Part shown: positions 23,627 to 31,638 of the stretch, piece after piece | How the letters are laid out: each line of letters starts with the position of its first letter | Numbering within the stretch: position 1 is the first letter of the stretch | Source of the DNA: DASUPK01 sp963831605 | GTDB taxonomy: Bacteria > Actinomycetota > Thermoleophilia > Solirubrobacterales > 70-9 | DNA: 64,000 nt | Assembly: GCA_963831605.1 (NCBI GenBank) | Contig: CAWHQR010000002.1 | Location: 124,001-188,000 of the forward strand | Direction: 5' to 3' | Program-made: the position numbers and the translations under genes | Notes under the pieces: model-generated | Database searches by the model: none | Told to the model about the DNA's origin: nothing | The model's input: only the letters and a program-made list of their open reading frames with translations

Positions 23627-24514
23627 GTGGCAGAGCGAGCGACCTTCCGCGTCAAGACCGGTCTCGCCGAGATGCTCAAGGGCGGGGTGATCATGGATGT
23701 CACCAACGCCGACCAGGCGAAGATCGCCGAGGAGGCAGGGGCGTGCGCCGTGATGGCCCTCGAGCGGGTCCCGGCGGACATCAGGGCCCAGGGCGGCGTG
23801 GCTCGCATGTCGAACCCCGCGGTGATCAAGGAGATCCAGGAGACGGTGACGATCCCGGTGATGGCCAAGGCCCGCATCGGCCACTTCGCCGAGGCCCAGG
23901 TGCTCCAGGCACTCGAGGTCGACTACGTGGACGAGTCCGAGGTGCTGACCCCCGCCGACGAGTCGAATCACATCGACAAGCTCGCCTTCGAGGTTCCCTT
24001 CGTCTGCGGAGCCACCAACCTCGGCGAGGCGCTCCGGCGCATCGGCGAGGGCGCCGCGATGATCCGCTCCAAGGGCGAGGCGGGTACTGGCAACATCGTC
24101 GAGGCCGTCCGGCACATGCGTGAGATCACCGACGGCATCAAGCATCTCTCCTCTCTGCGCCCGGAACAGCTCGCCGGCGCGGCGAAGGAGCATCAGGCTC
24201 CCCTTGACGTCGTTCAGGACGTCGCCGGACGCGGCTGGCTCCCGGTGCCGCTCTTCTGCGCCGGTGGCATCGCCACCCCGGCCGACGCCGCGCTCATGAT
24301 GCAGCTGGGTGCCGAGGGCAACTTCGTGGGCTCCGGGATCTTCAAGTCCGAGGACCCGGCTCGGCGCGCCCGCGCCATCGTCGACGCGACGACGCACTTC
24401 GAGGACCCGGAGCGCGTTGCGCAGGCCTCGATGGAGCTCGGCGATGCGATGCCGGGCCTCGAGATCGAGGCCCTTGCGCAGGACGGCGGCCTGCTCCAGG
24501 GCCGCGGCGCTTGA
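23627..24514 (+). CDS. pdxS: Pyridoxal 5'-phosphate synthase subunit PdxS
   Basis: A 295-residue (beta/alpha)8 barrel that makes PLP from ribose 5-phosphate, glyceraldehyde 3-phosphate and ammonia. TGLAEMLKGGVIMDVTNADQ, ALERVPADIRAQGGVARM, VMAKARIGHFAEAQVLQAL (first catalytic Lys) and GEAGTGNIVEAVRHMR are near-invariant PdxS blocks. The GTG start fits the family N-terminus. TACTAT at about 23616 may be the -10 element. The stop overlaps the TTG of pdxT (TTGA), giving a coupled two-subunit enzyme. Confidence 0.96.
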   Translation: MAERATFRVKTGLAEMLKGGVIMDVTNADQAKIAEEAGACAVMALERVPADIRAQGGVARMSNPAVIKEIQETVTIPVMAKARIGHFAEAQVLQALEVDYVDESEVLTPADESNHIDKLAFEVPFVCGATNLGEALRRIGEGAAMIRSKGEAGTGNIVEAVRHMREITDGIKHLSSLRPEQLAGAAKEHQAPLDVVQDVAGRGWLPVPLFCAGGIATPADAALMMQLGAEGNFVGSGIFKSEDPARRARAIVDATTHFEDPERVAQASMELGDAMPGLEIEALAQDGGLLQGRGA

Positions 24515-25104
24515 GTGGCGAACGGCCGCTTCGCATCGGCGTAGTCGCCATCCAGGGCGACTTCGACGCACATCGCCGGATGTTGACGGCGCTCGGCGCG
24601 GAGACGACGGAGGTGCGCATCCCCGCACAGATCGAGGGGCTTGACGGATTGGTGATCCCCGGCGGGGAGTCGACCACGATCTCGATGGGGCTGGCGCGCG
24701 AGAACCTCGACGAGGCGATCCGCGTCTTCCACCGCGAGGGCGGCCAGGTGATGGGCAGCTGCGCGGGGATGATCGTCGGCGACCGCGATCACCTCGGGCT
24801 GGCCGACTACGTCTGCCGCCGGAACGCGTTCGGCCGGCAGCTGCAGAGCTTCGAGCAGGACCTGCGGGTGGAGGGACTCGGCGAGGAGCCTCTGCGGGCG
24901 GTCTTCATCCGCGCGCCGTGGGTGGAGGAGCACGGCTCGGACGTCGAGGTCCTGGCGGAGGTCGAGGGCCATCCGGTCGCGATCCGAGGCCCGAGCCTGC
25001 TGGCTGTCGCCTTCCACGCCGAGCTCACCGAGGACAGCCGACTGCATGCCGCGTTCATGGCCATGTGCACCGGCGCGCGGGACCCGGAGCGCGCGCATCG
25101 CTAG
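24511..25104 (+). CDS. pdxT: Pyridoxal 5'-phosphate synthase glutaminase subunit PdxT
   Basis: A 197-residue class I glutaminase that feeds ammonia to PdxS. IGVVAIQGDFDAH is the N-terminal block, GLVIPGGESTTI carries the family GGES motif, GSCAGMIVG holds nucleophile Cys84, and AVAFHAELTED gives the catalytic His and Glu. TTG 24511 overlaps the pdxS stop. The order pdxS-pdxT upstream of yebC and ruvCAB is conserved in actinobacteria. Confidence 0.95.
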   Translation: MSGERPLRIGVVAIQGDFDAHRRMLTALGAETTEVRIPAQIEGLDGLVIPGGESTTISMGLARENLDEAIRVFHREGGQVMGSCAGMIVGDRDHLGLADYVCRRNAFGRQLQSFEQDLRVEGLGEEPLRAVFIRAPWVEEHGSDVEVLAEVEGHPVAIRGPSLLAVAFHAELTEDSRLHAAFMAMCTGARDPERAHR

Positions 25105-25116
25105 GTTTCCGGGTCG

Positions 25117-26220
25117 ATGAGGGACCCGCGAGTCACCGCCCTGGCGCAGATTCTCGTTCGGCACTCGACCAAGGTGTCCGAGGGCGACGTCTGCACGATC
25201 GAGGGCGAGTCCGCGGCGGAGCCGCTGCTGCAGGCGGTCTACGAGGAGGTGCTCGAGGCCGGCGGCAACCCGATCGTGAACATGGCGCTCGAGGGCCAAT
25301 CGGCCGCCTACTTCGAGCACGCCTCCGAGGAGCAGCTGCAGTGGATCTCGCCCATCGCGGAATGGGCGGTGGAGAACGCCGACGTCCGAATCGCCGTGAT
25401 GGCGAGCCAGAACACCCGCGCGCTCTCGCAGGTTCCGCCCGAGCGACAGGCGACCCGCCAGGCCGCGACGCAGCGGCTGATGAAGCGGGCGATGGAGCGC
25501 AGCGCCGAGGGCAGCTACCGCTGGGCGCTGACCCTTTTCCCCACCCATGCCTACGCGTCGGAGGCGGGAATGGGACTTCCGGCCTATGAGGACTTCTACT
25601 ACGGCGCCTGCCTGGCGACCGACGAGGACCCGGTCGGCGCCTGGACGCGGACCTCGGAGGAGACCAAGCGACTGGCGGACTGGATCCAGGGCCGCTCGGA
25701 GGTGCACGTGACCGGCGACGGCACGGACCTTCGGCTCGGCATCGCGGACCGCACCTTCATCGCCGCCGATGGCAAGCACAACATGCCCGACGGGGAGTTC
25801 TTCACCGGCCCGGTCGAGGACTCGGCCGAAGGTGAGATCACCTTCCACCTGCCGGCGAGCTACGCGGGCCGCGAGGTTGCGGGCGTCCGCTTCCGCTTCG
25901 AGGGCGGCAAGGTCGTCGACGCCAGCGCCGAGAAGGGGGAGGAGTTCCTGATCGAGATGCTCGACACCGACGACGGGGCCCGCCGTCTCGGCGAGCTCGG
26001 TATCGGCACCAACTACGGCATCACCGCCGGCACCGGCGAGATCCTGCTCGACGAGAAGATCGGCGGAACGGTCCACCTGGCCGTGGGCCGCTCCTATCCG
26101 GAGACCGGCGGCGTCAACGAGTCGGCCATCCACTGGGACATGATCTGCGACCTACGCAAGGGCGGCCAGATCGAGGTCGATGGCGAGACGCTGCAGCGCG
26201 ACGGCGCATTTGTTGTCTGA
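25117..26220 (+). CDS. M29 family aminopeptidase
   Basis: A 367-residue protein of the thermophilic metallo-aminopeptidase (AmpS/AmpT) family, cytosolic and dimeric in known members, using two metal ions. It starts RVTALAQILVRHSTKVSEGD. The metal-binding part contains NMPDGEFFTGPVEDSAEGEI, GVRFRFEGGKVV, LGELGIGTNYGI and GRSYPETGGVNESAIHWDMI, matching the conserved Glu/His/Asp ligand region. ATG 25117 lies 12 bp after pdxT, so co-transcription is likely, although a functional link to PLP synthesis is not known. Confidence 0.9.
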   Translation: MRDPRVTALAQILVRHSTKVSEGDVCTIEGESAAEPLLQAVYEEVLEAGGNPIVNMALEGQSAAYFEHASEEQLQWISPIAEWAVENADVRIAVMASQNTRALSQVPPERQATRQAATQRLMKRAMERSAEGSYRWALTLFPTHAYASEAGMGLPAYEDFYYGACLATDEDPVGAWTRTSEETKRLADWIQGRSEVHVTGDGTDLRLGIADRTFIAADGKHNMPDGEFFTGPVEDSAEGEITFHLPASYAGREVAGVRFRFEGGKVVDASAEKGEEFLIEMLDTDDGARRLGELGIGTNYGITAGTGEILLDEKIGGTVHLAVGRSYPETGGVNESAIHWDMICDLRKGGQIEVDGETLQRDGAFVV

Positions 26221-26328
26221 CAACTTCACCGGCTGAGCCCGCAACCCACGCCCGCCTACCGGGTTTAGGGGACGACAACAGCAGGCGCTCGGCTGGGGAG
26301 ATCGGGCCCTCATCACAGGAGGGACACC

Positions 26329-26943
26329 ATGTTCGGACGCAAGCTGGGACTGGTCGCCGTCGGGGCGCTGGTTCTGGGTCTCGTCCTCGCGGCTCCGGCC
26401 GCGCAGGCAAGGAAGAAGGTCATCACCAAGACCTACCAGGTCGGGGTGGGAGCGCCCCAGGGCGGGGTGCCGCTCAACATCCCGGATGGCGGCGGGGCGG
26501 CCGTGCAGCTCACCCGTGATGCCCTGGCGGTCAAGGGACTCAATCCAAGAGGCAAGATCAAGGACGTCAACGTGGGCGTGCGCATCACTCACCCGTTCGC
26601 GAGTGACCTCGAGATCTACCTTGCCACGCCGCGGGGAGTCATCAATCTCTCCCACGACGTCGGAGGCAGCGGCAACAACTACGGCAACGGGTTCGCCGGG
26701 TGTTCGGGTGGCTTGACCACGTTCGATAGTCAGACCCCGACCTCGATCGCTACCCCCGGACTCCAGGCACCGTTCGTCGGCTTCTTCGCGCCGCAGGAGA
26801 GTCTCGGCTTGGTCAACGGACTGGGCAACAAGAAGGCAACCAATGCGACCTGGTCCCTGCTGGCGATGGACGACAACAACATGCACGGCACCGGAACGCT
26901 CGACTGCTACCGGTTGACGGTCACCGCGACGAACCCGAAGTAG
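26329..26943 (+). CDS. Secreted protein with proprotein convertase P-domain-like sandwich
   Basis: A 204-residue exported protein. ACAGGAGGG precedes ATG 26329. A signal peptide (KLGLVAVGALVLGLVLAAPA, cleavage near AQA-RK) is followed by a jelly-roll of the P/Homo B type: NVGVRITHPFASDLEIYLAT, a VINLSHDVGGSGNNYG loop and a C-terminal GTGTLDCYRLTVTATNPK strand. P domains normally cap subtilisin-like proteases; here the domain stands alone, as in many secreted actinobacterial proteins. Two other genes downstream (28855 and 29713) have a similar layout. Confidence 0.75.
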   Translation: MFGRKLGLVAVGALVLGLVLAAPAAQARKKVITKTYQVGVGAPQGGVPLNIPDGGGAAVQLTRDALAVKGLNPRGKIKDVNVGVRITHPFASDLEIYLATPRGVINLSHDVGGSGNNYGNGFAGCSGGLTTFDSQTPTSIATPGLQAPFVGFFAPQESLGLVNGLGNKKATNATWSLLAMDDNNMHGTGTLDCYRLTVTATNPK

Positions 26944-26966
26944 AGAGACATCGGGTGGGGAGGTGC

Positions 26967-26990
26967 ACGGGGCGCCTGCGGGCGCCCCGT
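26967..26990 (+). terminator. Hairpin terminator after the P-domain gene
   Basis: ACGGGGCGCC and GGCGCCCCGT (arms 26967-26976, 26981-26990) form a perfect 10-bp stem with a TGCG loop, followed by CTTCGTTC. It separates the secreted protein from yebC. Confidence 0.65.
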
Positions 26991-27024
26991 CTTCGTTCGG
27001 GGCGCGCCGCCCTAGAATCGACCC

Positions 27025-27780
27025 ATGTCCGGTCACTCGAAGTGGTCGTCGATCAAGCACAAGAAGGGCGCCGCCGATGCCAAGCGCGGCAAGCTCTTCA
27101 CCAAGCTGGCGCGTGCGATCACAGTCGCCGCTCGTGACGGCGGTGGCAGCGTGGACGCGAACCCGGCTCTCGGCCTCGCCGTCCAGAAGGCCAGAGACGC
27201 ATCGATGCCCAAGGACAACATCCAGCGGGCGATCGACCGCGGCACCGGCGAGGGCGCCGACGCCGCCGCGATCGAGAGCGTCTCCTACGAGGGCTACGGC
27301 CCCGGCGGGGCGGCGATCCTGGTCGAGACCCTGACCGACAACCGCAACCGCACCGGCTCGGAGATCAGGCACGCGTTCGAGCGGAATGGGGGGAGCCTCG
27401 GCGAGCCGGGCTCGGTCGCCTGGCAGTTCGAGAATCGGGGCGTGATCCTGGTGGACGGCGACCGCTACGGCGAGGACGACCTGATGCCGGCGATCGATGC
27501 CGGGGCCGAGGACGTCAGCGAGGACGGGGACCTGCTCAAGGTCACCACCGCCGCCTCGGACCTGGCGGCAGTCCGCGCCGCCCTCGAGTCGGCGGGGGTC
27601 GAGGTCCAGTCCGCGGAGCTCTCGATGGAGCCGAAGACCACGGTGGAGGTCGGTGAGGGCGACGCTCCGGCACTGCTGCGGCTGATGGACGCCCTCGAGG
27701 AGCACGACGACGTGGACTCCGTCCATGCGAACTTCGACGTGCCGGAGGAGATCCTGGAGAAGGCCGCTGCGGCGGGCTAG
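27025..27780 (+). CDS. YebC/PmpR family transcription- or translation-associated protein
   Basis: A 251-residue three-domain protein. MSGHSKWSSIKHKKGAADAK is the invariant N-terminus. Domain 2 contains SMPKDNIQRAIDRGTGEGAD and YEGYGPGGAAILVE, and domain 3 ends MDALEEHDDVDSVHANFDVP. Family members act as DNA-binding regulators near ruvABC or assist ribosomes at polyproline stretches. Its position before ruvCAB is conserved, but a terminator and several secreted genes intervene here. The stop shares CTAG with the convergent gene's stop. Confidence 0.94.
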   Translation: MSGHSKWSSIKHKKGAADAKRGKLFTKLARAITVAARDGGGSVDANPALGLAVQKARDASMPKDNIQRAIDRGTGEGADAAAIESVSYEGYGPGGAAILVETLTDNRNRTGSEIRHAFERNGGSLGEPGSVAWQFENRGVILVDGDRYGEDDLMPAIDAGAEDVSEDGDLLKVTTAASDLAAVRAALESAGVEVQSAELSMEPKTTVEVGEGDAPALLRLMDALEEHDDVDSVHANFDVPEEILEKAAAAG

Positions 27781-28754
27781 TGCTTCTTTTTCTTCTTTTT
27801 CTTCTTGACGGTGTCGGGCGCGCAGTAGGCGTACGTCGCCACCGACGAGCCGGCGGGCTGGGCGCCGATCGAATGAAGGCCGAGATGCCAGCCCGTGTTG
27901 CCATTGGGTGAGAATTCGTCGACCCCGACGACCGGCAGGGCGGAATCCGTGGGGCTGAGGGAATAGCCGCCTGAGACCACGTGCTGCTTCGGGAGACAGG
28001 AGGGATCGCCGGTCGCGCGGGAGGCGTTGCCGAAGCCGGCCGAGGTCGCGGTCTCGCTGATGGTGCGGCCCTTGGCGTCGAACTCACAGAGCGCCGTGAC
28101 GCTCACGTTGCCGCTGGCCGGGACGAGGTTGTTCTCGAAGGCCGAGATCGTCCACTGGTTGAGGGCGGTTCGGCGTGACTGAAGGATGAGGATCCTGAGG
28201 TTGTTGAGGCTGTTCACGTAGGCCGCAAGGCCGGTGGCCGAATACCCGCCCGATACGACGTGTGTGCCGGTTGGGCAGTCGATGACCAGATTGCTCAGTT
28301 GCCCCGATGGGATGGTCGCCGAGCCCGAGACCGTCGTCGCGATTCGGCCGAGCTTGTTGCTCTCGCAACGGGCCTGCGCCGTGAAGGTGCCCGATGCAGA
28401 CGGACCTGCGAAGGCCTCAGATGTGGCGGTCCAACCCGTCGTGCCGAGCAGGGTCGAGGTCGAGTTGACGCTCCGAAGGCCGGTATTGCCGGCCGGGTCG
28501 AAGTGAGGCGATGCCGTCCACCCGCCGCCTGAAACGTGAGTGCCTCCGGTGCAGTTGGCGGTGGAAGTGGCCGTGCTGGCTGACGTGAAGGGCACCTGGG
28601 CAGCCACCGTGACCGCCGGGACCGCCGTTTTCTTCTTCTTGTGCTTCTTGGCGACCGCCGGGGAGGCGACGCCGAGGGCGAGCAGCGCGGCGAGCGCGGC
28701 GATTCCGATCACCGTCAGGCGCCTGCGGAATCCAGCCGTCTCCCTCCCCGCCAT
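27777..28754 (-). CDS. Secreted protein with three His/Gly-motif repeats
   Basis: A 325-residue exported protein from ATG 28754. The signal peptide (RLTVIGIAALAALLALGVAS, cleavage near AVA-KK) is followed by a KKHKKKK stretch. Three repeats of about 85 residues each carry a C-x4-H-V-x-S-G-G-Y/W motif: CTGGTHVSGGGW, CPTGTHVVSGGY and CLPKQHVVSGGY. Each ends with an Ala-Arg/Leu-Cys pair, suggesting a disulfide-closed sandwich. The C-terminus is an eight-lysine tail and His. The family is unknown to me. It is convergent with yebC, sharing a CTAG. Confidence 0.65.
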   Translation of the reverse strand: MAGRETAGFRRRLTVIGIAALAALLALGVASPAVAKKHKKKKTAVPAVTVAAQVPFTSASTATSTANCTGGTHVSGGGWTASPHFDPAGNTGLRSVNSTSTLLGTTGWTATSEAFAGPSASGTFTAQARCESNKLGRIATTVSGSATIPSGQLSNLVIDCPTGTHVVSGGYSATGLAAYVNSLNNLRILILQSRRTALNQWTISAFENNLVPASGNVSVTALCEFDAKGRTISETATSAGFGNASRATGDPSCLPKQHVVSGGYSLSPTDSALPVVGVDEFSPNGNTGWHLGLHSIGAQPAGSSVATYAYCAPDTVKKKKKKKKH

Positions 28755-28854
28755 GGCGAGGATCGTACCGTTTGCATTCCCCGGCACTTTCCTCGTAGAG
28801 TCGGATCAGCCGGGCGAACCGGGTGACCCGGGACTAGCTGGGAGGTGTACTCGA

Positions 28855-29514
28855 ATGAACGCAGGACGATCCCGCCTCGCGCTGATCGGCATCCTGGCGC
28901 TGGCGGTCTGCCTGACCGCCGGCCTGGTTGCCGGATCGGCGGATGCGAAGAAAAAGAAGAAGAAGGGCGGCAATTCGGTGACGCTCAGCCAGGCCACGCC
29001 GACGGCGATCCCCGCCGGCGATGGGACCAATCAGGTCGCCGGCGTCGGCACGGACACGTTCACGGTCGGGAAGAAGAAGGGCAAGGGCAAGGTCGTCGCC
29101 CCTAACTCGCTGACGGCGACGTACCAGCTCACCGATCCGGGCGGATCGCTCGATGACCTGGACATCAAGGTCGTGGCGCCGGACGGGACGACCGTCTTCC
29201 TCGACAACCCCACGTTCCTCTTCGGCGACAGCGACATCACGACGGTCGGGCCGCTGACCCAGACAGTCAAGTCGGGTGTCGGCTATTGCGAACCCAATCC
29301 GTCGCCGCCGCCGAGCGGATGCCCCAGCGGGGACCCGGACAACACGCTGGCCCCACCATGGGCGGGCACGGCGCGGGACCTCGACCTGGCGTTCTTCAAC
29401 GGCGTCCCGGCGCGTGGGACCTGGCAGGTCAAGGCCGTGAACTTCAGCACCACGTCAAGCCACGTGCTGAGCATGGCGAGCATCCACATGAACCTGATCG
29501 CAGCGCCGAAGTAG
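28855..29514 (+). CDS. Secreted P-domain-like protein
   Basis: A 219-residue exported protein. GGGAGGTG precedes ATG 28855. Signal peptide ALIGILALAVCLTAGLVAGS is followed by a KKKKKKGG stretch at the mature N-terminus. The mature part has beta-sandwich features of the P-domain type: LTATYQLTDPGGSLDDLDIK, VVAPDGTTVFLDN and GVPARGTWQVKAVNF near the end. There are two Cys in the long CEPNPSPPPSGC loop. It is closely similar in layout to the 29713 gene and is followed by a textbook terminator, so it is monocistronic. Confidence 0.68.
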   Translation: MNAGRSRLALIGILALAVCLTAGLVAGSADAKKKKKKGGNSVTLSQATPTAIPAGDGTNQVAGVGTDTFTVGKKKGKGKVVAPNSLTATYQLTDPGGSLDDLDIKVVAPDGTTVFLDNPTFLFGDSDITTVGPLTQTVKSGVGYCEPNPSPPPSGCPSGDPDNTLAPPWAGTARDLDLAFFNGVPARGTWQVKAVNFSTTSSHVLSMASIHMNLIAAPK

Positions 29515-29535
29515 GCGTCGAGCGCAGGCCGTGCC

Positions 29536-29570
29536 GAGAGGGCCGCCTTCGGGCGGCCCTCTCCTTTTTC
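29536..29570 (+). terminator. Rho-independent terminator with UUCG tetraloop
   Basis: A perfect 12-bp stem (GAGAGGGCCGCC at 29536-29547 and GGCGGCCCTCTC at 29552-29563) closed by TTCG, followed by CTTTTTC. It ends the 28855 transcript. Confidence 0.88.
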
Positions 29571-29712
29571 ACCCCGCTACTCGCGCCGCATTCGAGGGTT
29601 GAAGTCGCTGAAACCAGGCGATTCGCGGGCAGGAGCATGCGAGTGGGCCCTGGGTATATCCGGCGCCTGTCTGGCGTGGCGCCGGCTCACCTGACGGGGA
29701 GGTAGTCCTCGA

Positions 29713-30336
29713 ATGAAGAGCAAGCATTCCCGCCTCGCGCTCGCCGGTCTTCTGACTGTGGCGATCAGCGTGACCGCGGGACTCGTGTCGGGCAGCGTGG
29801 CCGACGCCAAGAAGACCAGCACGAAGAACAAGACGGCGGTCGTCTCGAAGACGGTCAACGCCGCGATACCGGACCACATCGCGGGAGGAAACGGCAGGGA
29901 TGGCCAGCTCGACGTGCCCCTGAAGGTGGGCAAGAAGTTCAAGGGCAAGGTCGTCGGATCCGACGGCGTCTCGGTCACCTTCCAGACGACCGGGGACAGC
30001 GCCAACTCGGCGGGTGATCTCAACATCTACGTCGTCTCGCCGAAGGGCCGGCTGGTTCAGCTGCTCCCGAACATCGGCGCCATCGGCGGACAGTCGGTCG
30101 GGCCGCTCACCCTGTCGCCGAACTCGCCGGTGGGGATCTGCAACGCGGCCGCGCCGCCATGCGCGAATCCGCTCCAGACGCTGAATCGCCCGTTCGTCGG
30201 GACCGCTGGTGACACGGGTCTCGCCCAGTTCCACGGCGTCAACGTCCAGGGCACCTGGAAGCTCATCTTCCAGGACACCACGGCGACGAAGACCAGCATC
30301 GTCCACTCCGTGAAGCTGGCGATCGCCACCGCCTAG
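29713..30336 (+). CDS. Secreted P-domain-like protein, paralogue of the preceding one
   Basis: A 207-residue exported protein from ATG 29713. The upstream GGGGAGGTAGTCCTCGA resembles the GGGAGGTGTACTCGA before gene 28855. The signal peptide SRLALAGLLTVAISVTAGLV is nearly the same as in the paralogue, and a Lys-rich mature start (KKTSTKNKT) follows. The sandwich includes VTFQTTGDSANSAGDLNIYV, VVSPKGRLVQLLPN and VQGTWKLIFQDTTATKTSIV. Signal, spacing and leader similarity indicate a tandem duplication. The role is unknown; cell-surface or matrix protein is a guess. Confidence 0.66.
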   Translation: MKSKHSRLALAGLLTVAISVTAGLVSGSVADAKKTSTKNKTAVVSKTVNAAIPDHIAGGNGRDGQLDVPLKVGKKFKGKVVGSDGVSVTFQTTGDSANSAGDLNIYVVSPKGRLVQLLPNIGAIGGQSVGPLTLSPNSPVGICNAAAPPCANPLQTLNRPFVGTAGDTGLAQFHGVNVQGTWKLIFQDTTATKTSIVHSVKLAIATA

Positions 30337-30356
30337 GGGCAATCGCCAAGGAGTCG

Positions 30357-30386
30357 AGAAGGGGCCGCCCACGGGCGGCCCCTTCT
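30357..30386 (+). terminator. Hairpin terminator after the second P-domain-like gene
   Basis: Arms AGAAGGGGCCGC and GCGGCCCCTTCT (30357-30368 and 30375-30386) pair perfectly over 12 bp with a six-base loop. There is no long U-tract. It isolates the secreted gene from ruvC. Confidence 0.65.
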
Positions 30387-30453
30387 GGCGTTCAGGAGCC
30401 AGGTTCTTCGATTCGTTAAAGGACATCCGGGGGGCGAGTGAGAATGAAATGGC

Positions 30454-31005
30454 GTGATCGTCATCGGTATCGATCCAGGTACCGCCAACACCGGATTCGG
30501 CGTGGTTCGCACGTCCGGTGAGCGGATGGTCGCGCTCGACGGGGGCGTGATCGAGACGGACTCCCAGATACCGGTCGAGCAGCGCCTGGGCCGCCTGCAC
30601 GAGTCGCTCGGGGAGTTGATCCGCTGGCACGAGCCCAAGGCGATGGCCCTCGAGGACCTCTTCTTCGGCAAGAACGTGGCATCGGCGCTGAGCGTCGGCG
30701 AGGCGCGCGGGGTCGCGATGCTGGCGGCCGCCAAGCACGATCTGCCCTGTTTCGACTACACCCCGCAGGCGGTGAAGAAGGCCGTCTGCGGCTCCGGCTC
30801 GGCCGACAAGGGCCAGGTCCAGAAGATGGTGGCGAGTCTGCTCGGGCTGCCCGAGCCGCCCACGCCCGATCACGCCGCGGACGCCTTCGCCGTGGCGATC
30901 TGCCATGCGGGCACGGCCGGTGCGCGCAACGCCGTCTCGCAGCTCGGGCGTCCGCGGGTGGGCACGACACCCACGCTCTCCGGCCGCCAGCGGCTCGCGG
31001 GCTGA
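30454..31005 (+). CDS. ruvC: Holliday junction resolvase RuvC
   Basis: A 183-residue endonuclease that cuts Holliday junctions. VIGIDPGTANTGFGVV carries Asp7, KAMALEDLFF carries Glu67, and TPDHAADAFAVAICH holds the C-terminal acidic residues (Asp139/Asp143) of the two-metal site. GTG 30454 is the only start matching the family N-terminus. It is first in the ruvC-ruvA-ruvB cluster, with 33 bp to ruvA. The Gly/Thr-rich tail after residue 155 is typical of actinobacterial RuvC. Confidence 0.95.
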   Translation: MIVIGIDPGTANTGFGVVRTSGERMVALDGGVIETDSQIPVEQRLGRLHESLGELIRWHEPKAMALEDLFFGKNVASALSVGEARGVAMLAAAKHDLPCFDYTPQAVKKAVCGSGSADKGQVQKMVASLLGLPEPPTPDHAADAFAVAICHAGTAGARNAVSQLGRPRVGTTPTLSGRQRLAG

Positions 31006-31038
31006 AGGCATCCGGTCACGCCCGCAGAATCAGGGGTC

Positions 31039-31638
31039 ATGATCGCCTCCGTCAGCGGAGAGGTTCTGGTGCGCCGTCCCGACTACGTCGTGATCGACGC
31101 GAGCGGCGTCGGCTATCGCCTCGCCGTCTCCTCCGAGACGCTCAAGGCGGTGCCCGCCCGCGGCAAGCACGCTGCGCTGCACGCCCATCTGGTCGCCAGG
31201 GAGGACTCGCTCAGCCTTTACGGCTTCGCGAGCGAGGAGGAGCGAGACCTCTTTCTCCATCTGATCTCGGTCGGCGGGGTGGGGCCGAAGGTCGCCATGG
31301 CCGTGCTCTCCGGCGGGACCGTCCGCGAGCTTCTGCGCGCGATCGCCGCCGGCGATGCGAAGCGGTTCCAGGCCGTTCCGGGCGTCGGCAAGCGGACGGC
31401 TGAGCGGATCATCGTCGAGCTGCGCGAGAAGGTCGCCGGCGAGATCGAGGGGGATGCCGACGATGTCGCTCCCGCCGCCGGCGAGGAGGATCCGCGCTCG
31501 CTCGCGCGCGAGGGCCTGCTCAACCTCGGCTACACGCCGCCGGAGGCCGAGAAGCTGTTGGCGAAGGCCAAGGGCGAGAGCCCCGAGGAGATCGTGCAGG
31601 CCGCGCTGCGGAGCGCCGCAGGAGCGAAGGCCGCGTGA
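31039..31638 (+). CDS. ruvA: Holliday junction branch migration protein RuvA
   Basis: A 199-residue protein with the three RuvA domains: an N-terminal OB fold (IASVSGEVLVRRPDYVVIDA), the helix-hairpin-helix pair (LISVGGVGPKVAMAVLSGG and FQAVPGVGKRTAERIIVEL), an acidic linker, and the small C-terminal RuvB-contacting domain (ALAREGLLNLGYTPPEAEKL-like, 155-199). Four subunits hold the junction while RuvB pumps DNA. The stop overlaps the ruvB GTG by 4 bp. Confidence 0.95.
   Translation: MIASVSGEVLVRRPDYVVIDASGVGYRLAVSSETLKAVPARGKHAALHAHLVAREDSLSLYGFASEEERDLFLHLISVGGVGPKVAMAVLSGGTVRELLRAIAAGDAKRFQAVPGVGKRTAERIIVELREKVAGEIEGDADDVAPAAGEEDPRSLAREGLLNLGYTPPEAEKLLAKAKGESPEEIVQAALRSAAGAKAA

Noticed and set aside
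27033..27245. Many antisense and alternate-frame ORFs (for example inside yebC, relA and carB)
   Set aside because: They are GC-rich shadow frames with Arg/Ser/Pro-biased composition over well-conserved genes.
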